From assembly GCA_036677805.1 (NCBI GenBank), contig JAVBVS010000029.1, forward strand, positions 62,001-126,000: 64,000 bases of DNA. Reading direction: 5' to 3'. The stretch is from SIG78 sp036677805 (GTDB taxonomy: Bacteria > Verrucomicrobiota > Lentisphaeria > Victivallales > Victivallaceae). Each line of letters begins with the position of its first letter. Positions within the stretch are counted from its first letter, which is position 1. This document shows positions 8,321-15,703 of the stretch, one piece after another. A program made the translations under genes and the position numbers. The notes below the pieces were generated by a model. It saw only the letters and a program-made list of their open reading frames with translations. It was not told the DNA's origin and searched no databases.

Positions 8321-9124
8321 TCAACCACCGTAATGCCGGCGGTAGGCCCCCGGCGCCATGCCGAACATTTTCTTGAAGTGGCGCGAGAAGTGAAACCGGT
8401 CGCGAATCCCGACGGTTTCGCAGATTTCCTCGATCGACCGGACGTCCTCCCGGAGCAGCCGCGCCGCATAGCGATAACGCTGTTGCAGCAGATATTGATA
8501 TGGCGCACAGCCGCAGTCCCGGCGAAAAATCCGCAGAAACGCATTTTCCGACAACCCGGCGCGCCGCGCCAATTTGCCCAGACTCAATTCATCCCCGAGA
8601 TGGGCATTCATATAACCGCGCGCCGAGGCCACCCGGCCGTCTTCGCGGTGCTCGGCCAGCGCCGCCTTCGGCAACATGGTCAGAGCGGACGCCGCCAGCG
8701 CCAGCGCCCGGAGCCGGATCTCGGTCTCACCGCCGCCGGAAGCAATCAGCTGCCGCAGGACTCCGGCTTCTTCCGCGCCGAAACCGGACGGCAGGTCGTG
8801 GAACAGCGAGGCCAGTTTCCAGGTCAATCCCGTCAGCTCGAAGTGCAGATAGAGCTGGACCGGGTGCCCCTCGCACCAGGTCTCCAGATTGCAGCCGGGC
8901 GGCAGCAGATAACAGCGGCCGGGAGCGAACTCCACCCGGCGGGCGCCGAGAAAAATGCCCGCGCCGCCGGCGTCGTGGTGATAGAGCCGCCAGTGCCCGC
9001 CGCCGAGGACGATGCGGTTCCAGAAGTCGCCGAGCTCGACATAACCGAACGACTCCAGTTCAAGCGCGGCGGCGGAAACCGTGCGAATGTCGATTTTGTT
9101 CATAGATGAGACCAAATTATTCAT
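8321..9124 (-). CDS. AraC-family transcriptional regulator
   Basis: About 267 residues. The N-terminal half is a cupin-like sensor region (LGGGHWRLYHHDAGG..., LPPGCNLETW), and the C-terminal 100 residues hold two helix-turn-helix units (LSLGKLARRAGLSENAFLRIFRRD and RFHFSRHFKKMFGMAPGAYRR, the standard AraC signature). It is divergent from the fucosidase-fucI pair, so it probably senses a fucose-related sugar and controls that pair. The start is uncertain: ATG at 9124 has CAGGG just upstream, ATG at 9103 (MNKIDIR) is the alternative. The intergenic space is only about 75 bases and holds the forward promoter, so the regulator probably also binds near its own start. Confidence 0.85.
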   Translation of the reverse strand: MNNLVSSMNKIDIRTVSAAALELESFGYVELGDFWNRIVLGGGHWRLYHHDAGGAGIFLGARRVEFAPGRCYLLPPGCNLETWCEGHPVQLYLHFELTGLTWKLASLFHDLPSGFGAEEAGVLRQLIASGGGETEIRLRALALAASALTMLPKAALAEHREDGRVASARGYMNAHLGDELSLGKLARRAGLSENAFLRIFRRDCGCAPYQYLLQQRYRYAARLLREDVRSIEEICETVGIRDRFHFSRHFKKMFGMAPGAYRRHYGG

Positions 9125-9134
9125 ACCCTGAAAT

Positions 9135-9163
9135 TTGACTTGCAGCACATATTACTATATATT
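9135..9163 (+). promoter_or_regulatory. Predicted promoter of the fucosidase-fucI operon
   Basis: TTGACT (9135-9140), 17 bases, TATATT (9158-9163), followed by AGGAGGTG at 9187-9194, a strong ribosome-binding site before ATG 9198. The promoter overlaps the start region of the divergent AraC gene. Confidence 0.6.
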
Positions 9164-9197
9164 CAAAGACAAAATCCGCAACTTCAGGAGGTGAGAA

Positions 9198-10484
9198 ATG
9201 ACAAATTTCAGCCACAGCGATACCGCATGGTTCGTTCACGACCGTTTCGGCATGTTCATCCATTGGGGGCTTTACGCCATGCCGGCGCGTCATGAATGGG
9301 TCCGCAACTACGAACAGATTCCCGACGAGCCTTACCGCAAATATTTCGAGGAGTTCAATCCCGACGATTTTCAGCCCCGGCTTTGGGCGCAGGCGGCGCG
9401 ACGCGCCGGCATGAAATATTTCGTGATCACCACCAAGCACCACGAAGGCTTCTGCCTCTGGGATTCGGCCTACACCGATTACAAGATCACCAACACGCCC
9501 TTCCGGCGCGACGCGTTGCGGGAAATCGTCGAAGCTTTCCGCGCAGAAGGCCTCCGGGTGGGTTTCTACTATTCGCTGATCGACTGGCATCACCCCGACT
9601 TCACCGTCGACAGCGTCCATCCGCTGCGCAATCACCCCGACCGCGAACAGCTCAATTGCGGGCGCGACATGGCGCGCTACCGCGAATATCTCTTCAATCA
9701 GGTACGGGAACTTCTGACCGGATTCGGTCCGATCGACATTCTGTGGTTCGATTTTTCCTATCCTTTCTGGGAAGGCGGCAAAGGCTGCAAGGACTGGGAT
9801 TCGGAAAATCTGGTCAAAATGATCCGTTCGCTCCAACCCGGCATCATCCTCAACAACCGCCTCGACCTGCCCGGCGTCGGCGACATCATCACACCCGAAC
9901 AATATGCGCCAGACGCGCCGCTGCGCGATGAAAACGGCAATCCCGCCGTCTGGGAAGGCTGCCAGACATTTTCCGGCAGCTGGGGCTATCACCGCGATGA
10001 AATGACCTGGAAATCGGCCAAGCAGTGCATCGACTTGCTGATCAATCACGTCTGCTGCAACGGCAATCTGCTGATGAACGTCGGGCCCAACGCCCGCGGC
10101 CAGTTCGACGCCCGGGCCATGCAGCGCCTCGACGATTTCGGCCGCTGGATGAGCGCCAATTCGCGCTCGATCTACGGCTGCGGGCCGGCGCCGGAAGAAT
10201 TCCCGGTGCCGCGCGACTGTCGCTACACCTGGAATCCGGAAACCCGGCGGCTTTATTTGCATATCATGAACTGGCCGTTCAAGCACATCCATCTGTACAA
10301 GCTCGCCGGCAAGCTCAAATACGCGCAATTTCTGCACGACGGCAGCGAAGTGCTGCTGCGGGAATCCGCCAGCGAAATTCACGAGGGACTGAACAGCAAG
10401 AGTCCGGCCGGAGCGGCCACGCTCGACTTCCCGGTGGTGAAACCCGATGTGGAAGTCCCGGTCGTCGAACTTTTCCTGAAATAA
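9198..10484 (+). CDS. Alpha-L-fucosidase, GH29 family, cytoplasmic
   Basis: 428 residues with the GH29 pattern: FGMFIHWGLYAMPARHEW near the N-terminus, KYFVITTKHHEGFCLWDS, then ILWFDFSYPF, where Asp185 is the expected nucleophile, and the WEGCQTFSGSWGYHRDE block. The enzyme releases alpha-linked L-fucose with retention. There is no signal peptide, so it should act on imported fuco-oligosaccharides inside the cell. A short C-terminal beta domain follows. L-fucose isomerase is encoded 33 bases downstream, so free fucose can pass straight to fuculose. No transporter, kinase or aldolase is adjacent. Confidence 0.93.
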   Translation: MTNFSHSDTAWFVHDRFGMFIHWGLYAMPARHEWVRNYEQIPDEPYRKYFEEFNPDDFQPRLWAQAARRAGMKYFVITTKHHEGFCLWDSAYTDYKITNTPFRRDALREIVEAFRAEGLRVGFYYSLIDWHHPDFTVDSVHPLRNHPDREQLNCGRDMARYREYLFNQVRELLTGFGPIDILWFDFSYPFWEGGKGCKDWDSENLVKMIRSLQPGIILNNRLDLPGVGDIITPEQYAPDAPLRDENGNPAVWEGCQTFSGSWGYHRDEMTWKSAKQCIDLLINHVCCNGNLLMNVGPNARGQFDARAMQRLDDFGRWMSANSRSIYGCGPAPEEFPVPRDCRYTWNPETRRLYLHIMNWPFKHIHLYKLAGKLKYAQFLHDGSEVLLRESASEIHEGLNSKSPAGAATLDFPVVKPDVEVPVVELFLK

Positions 10485-10517
10485 CTCCAACCCTGGCTTG
10501 AGGAAAGGAATCCAGCT

Positions 10518-12275
10518 ATGAGCAACCATCCGAAAATCGGCATCCGCCCGACCATCGACGGCCGCCGCAACGGCATCCGCGAATCGCTCGAAGATCAGAC
10601 CATGAACATGGCCCGGCAGGCGGCGCGGCTCTTCTCCGAAAATCTGCGCTACGCCGACGGCAAGCCGGTCGCATGCGTGATCGCCGACACCACCATCGGC
10701 GGCGTCGCCGAGGCCGCGCTCTGCGCCGAAAAATTCAAGCGCGAAGACGTCGGCATTACGCTGACCGTAACCCCCTGCTGGTGCTACGGCTCCGAAACCA
10801 TGGACATGGACCGCCATACCGTCAAGGGCGTCTGGGGCTTCAACGGCACCGAACGGCCCGGCGCGGTTTATCTGGCGGCGGTGCTGGCCGCCCACGCCCA
10901 GAAGGGTCTGCCTGCCTTCGGCATTTATGGCCGCGACGTGCAGAGCGCCGACGCCGCCGAAATTCCCGCCGACGTCGCCGAAAAATTGCTGCGGTTCGGC
11001 CGCGCCGGCATCGCGGTCGCGGAAATGCGCGGCAAAAGCTATCTTTCCATCGGCAGCGTTTCCATGGGCATCGCCGGTTCGATCCTGTCGCCGGAGCTCT
11101 TCGAACAATATCTCGACATGCGTTGCGAATCGGTCGACTCGACCGAAATCATCCGCCGCGTGAACGAAGGCGTTTACGATCCCGAAGAGTTCGCCAGAGC
11201 CGACGCCTGGGTCAAGGCCAAGTGCATCCAGAGCGAAGACTTCTACAACACCGGTTCGGCCCGCCGCAGCGAAGCCAACAAGCGTCAGGTCTTTGAATAC
11301 TGCACCAAGATGGCGATGATCGCCCGCGACCTGATGGTCGGCAATCCACGGCTGGCCGAGCTCGGCTTCGTCGAGGAATCGTGCGGACACAACGCGATCA
11401 TGGCCGGGTTCCAGGGTCAGCGCCAGTGGACCGACCACATGCCCAACGGCGATTTCCTCGAAACCGTGCTCAACTCTTCCTTCGACTGGAACGGCATCCG
11501 CCCACCCTATGTGATGGCTACCGAAAACGACGGCCTGAACGGGCTGGCGATGCTTTTCGGCCGGCTGCTCACCAATACCGCGAGCGGATTCTCCGACGTG
11601 CGCACCTACTGGAGCCCGGCCGCAGTCAAAGCGGCCACCGGCTTCGATCTCGAAGTCCCCGGCATGATCCACCTGATCAACTCCGGCGCCACCACCATGG
11701 ACGCCACCGGCGAAATGCGGCGCGACGGCAAGCCGGCGATGAAGCCCTTCTGGGAAATCACCGCGAAGGAAGTCGAAGCGTGCCTGAAGGCCACCACCTG
11801 GTGCCCGGCCAACAACGGTTATTTCCGCGGCGGCGGCTTCTCCTCGCGCTTCCTGACCAAGGGCGGCATGCCGATCACCCTGAGCCGGGTCAACCGGGTG
11901 CACGGCCTCGGCCCGGTGCTCCAGATCGCCGAAGGCTACACCTATACTCCGCCGCGCAAGATTCACGACATTCTGGACCGCCGCACCGATCCGGGCTGGC
12001 CCACCACCTGGTTCGTGCCCAACCTCACCGGACAGGGCGCGTTCAAGGATGTCTACAGCGTGATGGCCAACTGGGGCGCCAACCACGGCGCGTTCAATTA
12101 CGGCCACATCGGGGCGGATATGATCGCGCTGGCGGCCATGCTCCGGATTCCGGTTTGCATGCACAACGTCGCGACGGACAAAATTTTCCGGCCCGCCGCG
12201 TGGGCCGCCTTCGGCATGGACCCGGAAGGCTCCGATTACCGCGCCTGCGCCAACTTCGGTCCGCTTTACCGATAA
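10518..12275 (+). CDS. fucI: L-fucose isomerase
   Basis: 585 residues, the usual length for FucI. Matching blocks include IGIRPTIDGRRNGIRESLE at the N-terminus, TLTVTPCWCYGSETMDMD, and RVNRVHGLGPVLQIAEGYT near the C-terminus; metal ligands of the family lie in these conserved acidic/His segments. The enzyme converts L-fucose to L-fuculose (and can act on D-arabinose). AAAGGA lies about ten bases before the ATG. Co-transcribed with the GH29 fucosidase. Fuculokinase and fuculose-1-phosphate aldolase must be encoded elsewhere. Confidence 0.95.
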   Translation: MSNHPKIGIRPTIDGRRNGIRESLEDQTMNMARQAARLFSENLRYADGKPVACVIADTTIGGVAEAALCAEKFKREDVGITLTVTPCWCYGSETMDMDRHTVKGVWGFNGTERPGAVYLAAVLAAHAQKGLPAFGIYGRDVQSADAAEIPADVAEKLLRFGRAGIAVAEMRGKSYLSIGSVSMGIAGSILSPELFEQYLDMRCESVDSTEIIRRVNEGVYDPEEFARADAWVKAKCIQSEDFYNTGSARRSEANKRQVFEYCTKMAMIARDLMVGNPRLAELGFVEESCGHNAIMAGFQGQRQWTDHMPNGDFLETVLNSSFDWNGIRPPYVMATENDGLNGLAMLFGRLLTNTASGFSDVRTYWSPAAVKAATGFDLEVPGMIHLINSGATTMDATGEMRRDGKPAMKPFWEITAKEVEACLKATTWCPANNGYFRGGGFSSRFLTKGGMPITLSRVNRVHGLGPVLQIAEGYTYTPPRKIHDILDRRTDPGWPTTWFVPNLTGQGAFKDVYSVMANWGANHGAFNYGHIGADMIALAAMLRIPVCMHNVATDKIFRPAAWAAFGMDPEGSDYRACANFGPLYR

Positions 12276-12286
12276 CCAAAAGCATC

Positions 12287-12327
12287 GCCCTTCCGGCAAC
12301 GATTCCAAAACTCGTTCCCGGAAGGGC
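12287..12327 (+). repeat. Inverted repeat just after fucI
   Basis: GCCCTTCCGG (12287-12296) and CCGGAAGGGC (12318-12327) are perfect inverted copies separated by 21 bases. No clear T-tract follows, so it may be an mRNA 3' end stabiliser preceding the real terminator at 12350. Confidence 0.6.
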
Positions 12328-12349
12328 AAAATAAACGCAAACGGAAAAA

Positions 12350-12381
12350 AAGACGGCGGACGCCAAAACGTCCGCCGTCTT
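12350..12381. terminator. Bidirectional terminator between fucI and echF
   Basis: Thirteen-base perfect arms (12350-12362 and 12369-12381, core GACGGCGGACG) with a six-base loop, T-rich on both sides (TTCTTTT forward; seven T residues on the reverse strand). It can end both the fucI transcript and the hydrogenase operon. Confidence 0.85.
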
Positions 12382-12405
12382 CTTTTGGTTATCCGGGGCC
12401 GGGGC

Positions 12406-12729
12406 CTACGGCTTCGGATGGTCCTCGTCGGGAGTCAGACGGGAGACCAGCGCAAGGCACTTTTTGGGACAGCTTTCGACGCAGTAGCCGCAGAGGATGC
12501 AGCGATAGCGTTCAAAACGCCATTCCTGATCGGGCTTGCGGGTGACGGTGATCGCGTTGGCCGGGCATTTGCGGGCGCAGATGCCGCAGTAAATGCACTT
12601 GTCAGCATCGATGACCAGCTTGCCCCGCTCGGTGGGAAAGGGTTCGCGGACCTTGGCCGGATACATCCGGGTCGCGGGGCCCTTGACCACATAGCCGAGG
12701 ATATCCTTGAAAATCGAAAAAAGTCGCAT
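12406..12729 (-). CDS. echF: Ech-type hydrogenase ferredoxin-like subunit EchF
   Basis: 107 residues with two [4Fe-4S] motifs, CIYCGICARKCP and CILCGYCVESCP, about 35 residues apart, as in EchF/NuoI-like subunits that pass electrons from ferredoxin to the small subunit. The start at MRLFSIF is favoured by CGGAGCGG about eight bases upstream and by the echE stop two bases before. Last gene of the ech cluster, ahead of the terminator at 12350-12381. Confidence 0.9.
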   Translation of the reverse strand: MRLFSIFKDILGYVVKGPATRMYPAKVREPFPTERGKLVIDADKCIYCGICARKCPANAITVTRKPDQEWRFERYRCILCGYCVESCPKKCLALVSRLTPDEDHPKP

Positions 12730-12731
12730 GT

Positions 12732-13805
12732 TTACCGCTCCGTACAACTGACACAGGGGTCGATTGAAAGAATGATCACCGCCACATCCGCCAGACCGCA
12801 GCCGACCAGCATGGAGAGCAGCGGCGCGATATTGGCGAAGGTAGGGGTCCGGATGCGCAACCGGTCGAGCTTGTCGGTGCCGTTGCCGCGCAGATAGTAG
12901 AGCACTTCGCCGCGCGGCTGTTCGGCGCGGACGGCGACTTCGCCGGAAGGATTGCCCTTGAACGGCGTCTTGAGTTCGGAGGCCGGCAATTTGCCGAGCG
13001 CCTGCCGGACCAGAGCCATCGACTGATAGAGTTCACGCACGCGAACCTTGGTCCGGGCGTAGCAATCGCCGTCATTTTCCACCACCGGTTCGAAATCGAG
13101 TTCGCCATAGGCGGCATAGCCGGTCATGCGGTGGTCGCGGACCACGCCGCTGCCGCGCAGGGTCGGGCCGACGGCGCCGAGTTCGTAAGCCTTCTTGCCG
13201 TCGAGCACGCCGACGCCGACCAGACGCTGCTTGACGCTGTAGTCGCCAAGCATCACGTCGGCGGAACGCTTCAATTCCTTTTCCACCTTGCGCAGCTTTT
13301 CCAGCACGAACTGGGTCTGGAGCGCGTCGATATCCTTGCGTACGCCGCCGATGCAGCAGCTGCCGAGCATAACCCGGCCGCCGGTGGTGGCCTCCATCGC
13401 ATCCATGATCTCTTCGCGCACTTTCCAAAGCTGGTAGAAGAGATTTTCGAAGCCGAAAGCGTCGGCCAGCAGTCCCAGCGCCAGCAGATGACTGTGCATG
13501 CGGTGCAGTTCGCTCCAGACGACGCGCAGATACTTCGCCCGGGGCGGCACCGGGATATTCATCATCTCCTCGATGCCCATGGAGTAGGTCAGCGAATGGA
13601 TGAAACTGCAAATTCCGCAGACTCGTTCGATAAGATAGGTGTCCTGGATGAAATCCTTCTGCTCGGCGAGCTTTTCAAGGCCGCGATGGACGTAACCGAT
13701 CACCGGCACCGCCGAGATCACCTTTTCATCGTTCAACTCCAGGCGCAACTGCAACGGCTCCGGCAGCACCGGATGCTGCGGTCCGAACGGTACGAGCATG
13801 CTCAT
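12732..13805 (-). CDS. echE: Ech-type [NiFe]-hydrogenase large subunit EchE
   Basis: 357 residues, NuoD-like. The nickel-iron site ligands are present as CGIC at residues 63-66 and DPCVSC at 349-354. The protein ends only three residues after the last cysteine (CTER), so there is no C-terminal extension for a maturation protease to remove. Other matches are HRGLEKLAE and the MHSHLLALGL segment. With EchC it forms the catalytic module that couples ferredoxin oxidation to proton reduction and ion translocation. It overlaps echD by four bases. Confidence 0.95.
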   Translation of the reverse strand: MSMLVPFGPQHPVLPEPLQLRLELNDEKVISAVPVIGYVHRGLEKLAEQKDFIQDTYLIERVCGICSFIHSLTYSMGIEEMMNIPVPPRAKYLRVVWSELHRMHSHLLALGLLADAFGFENLFYQLWKVREEIMDAMEATTGGRVMLGSCCIGGVRKDIDALQTQFVLEKLRKVEKELKRSADVMLGDYSVKQRLVGVGVLDGKKAYELGAVGPTLRGSGVVRDHRMTGYAAYGELDFEPVVENDGDCYARTKVRVRELYQSMALVRQALGKLPASELKTPFKGNPSGEVAVRAEQPRGEVLYYLRGNGTDKLDRLRIRTPTFANIAPLLSMLVGCGLADVAVIILSIDPCVSCTER

Positions 13806-14269
13806 TTGTCACCTCCGTCAGCCGGCGCCGCGGGAGCCGGGGTCGCCGCCATCGCGGGGGCGGGCGGCGGCGCCGTCATCTTGCCCTCGGCATCGGTCTT
13901 GACCGCGGTCACGCCGACGCCGGGAACGCGGCAGAAAGGCGCCGCCGGCGCGTCGGGCGCCAGAATAAAATGGTTTTCATAATCGATCGCCAGACCCGTG
14001 ACTTTGATGCCGAACAGGTCCTGAATCTCATTTTCCGCGATCACCGCGGCGAAGCAGATGCCGGAAATGCTCGGCAGCTCCGTCCCTTTGGCCAATACCA
14101 GACGGCAGGTTTCCATCTGGTAATCGAGGTCGAAATGATAGAAAATATCGAACGCTTCGCCGGTATCGACCACCGTCATGGTGATGAAACGGTAGCCGCG
14201 CAAAAGCAGCGCACCGATCTTTTCCTGCTGGTTCGCCAGCGTCAACTCTTCGTGAACCGTCATCATCAT
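13802..14269 (-). CDS. echD: Ech-type hydrogenase subunit EchD (NuoC-like)
   Basis: 155 residues. The core up to about residue 105 resembles NuoC/30-kDa subunits (YHFDLDYQMETCRLVL, then AENEIQDLFGIKVTGL). The last 40 or so residues are a low-complexity Ala/Pro tail not expected in EchD proteins. The start codon overlaps the echC stop (TAATG); ATG codons at 14266 and 14263 are also possible starts. Confidence 0.88.
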   Translation of the reverse strand: MMMTVHEELTLANQQEKIGALLLRGYRFITMTVVDTGEAFDIFYHFDLDYQMETCRLVLAKGTELPSISGICFAAVIAENEIQDLFGIKVTGLAIDYENHFILAPDAPAAPFCRVPGVGVTAVKTDAEGKMTAPPPAPAMAATPAPAAPADGGDK

Positions 14270-14796
14270 TACACCGCCTTTGCTTCCGCCGGGACCGCGC
14301 CGGCAATCGGCGCCTCAACCGGAGCGGGGGCTGGTTTCACACTCTTGACCGGCAGCAGCGCCGGATTTTCCGCATCGCCGTTGCGCTTGGCCGCCAGCCG
14401 CGCCACGCCTTCGAGAATGCCGTCGATCATCGCTTCCGGGCGCGGCGGACAGCCGGGCACGTAGACGTCGACCGGAATCACCGATCCGACGCCGCCGAGG
14501 ACGTTGTAGCAGTCGGCGAAAATGCCGCCGGTCGCGGGACAGGCGCCCATCGCCACCACCACCTTGGGCGACGGCATCTGGTCATAGACATTTTTCAGCA
14601 CATGGCGATTGCGATGGTTGACCGAACCGGTCACCACCAGCACGTCGGCATGCTTGGGATTGCCGACATGCAGCACGCCGAAGCGTTCGACGTCGTAAGT
14701 CGGCGTCAGGCAGGCGAGGAATTCAATGTCGCAGCCGTTGCAGCTGTTGCAGTTGAAATGGACGATCCACGGAGATTTCGCAGTAGATTTACTCAT
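14269..14796 (-). CDS. echC: Ech-type hydrogenase small subunit EchC (NuoB-like)
   Basis: 175 residues with the proximal [4Fe-4S] ligands of NuoB-type subunits: CNSCNGCDIE near residues 16-25, GACPATGG near 85-92 and the PGCPPRPE signature near 120. The family length is about 145; the extra C-terminal residues form an Ala/Pro/Val tail (PAPAPVEAP...). It sits against the membrane arm and passes electrons from EchF to the EchE nickel-iron site. One base separates it from echB. Confidence 0.93.
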   Translation of the reverse strand: MSKSTAKSPWIVHFNCNSCNGCDIEFLACLTPTYDVERFGVLHVGNPKHADVLVVTGSVNHRNRHVLKNVYDQMPSPKVVVAMGACPATGGIFADCYNVLGGVGSVIPVDVYVPGCPPRPEAMIDGILEGVARLAAKRNGDAENPALLPVKSVKPAPAPVEAPIAGAVPAEAKAV

Positions 14797-14797
14797 G

Positions 14798-15679
14798 TTA
14801 CACCCATAACCAGATCAGATTGGCCAACGCCATCGACAGCGGGGCCGACCACATGAAGCGCAGCATCCAGGTGGACGTCAGCCGCGCGAACGAATTGTCC
14901 AGAACGATCAGGAAGACCAGACTGGCCAGTCCCAATCCCAGCGCCATGGAGAAACTGGTGTGCCAGAAGGCCATCAGCAGCCCGAAGAAAAACGCCACTT
15001 CATAAAAGTGCGCAATCTCGATCAGCCCCAGGAACGGCCCGGAGTACTCCAGCGTAATTCCCTTCACGATCTCCTGATGCGCATGGTGCGATGTGGCCAG
15101 GTCGAAGGGCGATTTCTCGAATTCGATCGCCACCACGCACAGAAACGCGAGGAACAGCAGCGGCATCGACAACAGCAGCGGTTCGGGATTGAGCAGCACC
15201 TTGCTCGCCAGAAAACTGCCGTCGCGGAGATTGACCGCGAGGATCATGATCAACAGAATCGGTTCCAGCGCCAGCATCTGGAGAATCTTGCGCTGACTGC
15301 CGATCCAGCTGTAGGGCGACCGGACGCTCATCCCGCCCAGCACCAGACAGATCACCGAAAAAGCCTGGACGAACAGCACCATCAGGAGGTCGCGCCCCTG
15401 CGCCAGCAGCAAAACCGCCACCATCATGAACACCAGATGCAGCGTGGCGTAAACCAGCTGCGGACGGTGCAGCGCCATCGGACTCTTGCCGAAGAGCTTG
15501 AACACGTCGTACAGCGGCTGGAACCAGGAGGGGCCGACGCGTCCCTGCATCCGGGCGGTGAGTTTGCGGTCGAGGCTCATAATCACCGCGCCGCCGAGCG
15601 GCGCCAGCAGCAGCACCAGCAGCGCGTAAAGCCACGGCGTATTCCAGCAGCAGGCGCCGACATCATTCAGAATTTGCAT
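14798..15679 (-). CDS. echB: Ech-type hydrogenase membrane subunit EchB (NuoH-like)
   Basis: 293 residues with about eight hydrophobic helices. The NuoH-like signature is visible: LDRKLTARMQGRVGPSWFQPLYDVFKLFGK in the first loop and EFEKSPFDLATSHHAHQE in the later loop. This subunit anchors the catalytic module and forms part of the ion path. It lies directly between echA and echC. Confidence 0.93.
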   Translation of the reverse strand: MQILNDVGACCWNTPWLYALLVLLLAPLGGAVIMSLDRKLTARMQGRVGPSWFQPLYDVFKLFGKSPMALHRPQLVYATLHLVFMMVAVLLLAQGRDLLMVLFVQAFSVICLVLGGMSVRSPYSWIGSQRKILQMLALEPILLIMILAVNLRDGSFLASKVLLNPEPLLLSMPLLFLAFLCVVAIEFEKSPFDLATSHHAHQEIVKGITLEYSGPFLGLIEIAHFYEVAFFFGLLMAFWHTSFSMALGLGLASLVFLIVLDNSFARLTSTWMLRFMWSAPLSMALANLIWLWV

Positions 15680-15703
15680 GAATTCATTTCTCCTTGATAA
15701 CCT

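Noticed and set aside
12287..12327. The first inverted repeat after fucI as the operon's main terminator
   Set aside because: It has a 21-base loop and no T-tract; the next hairpin at 12350-12381 has both a tight loop and T-runs.
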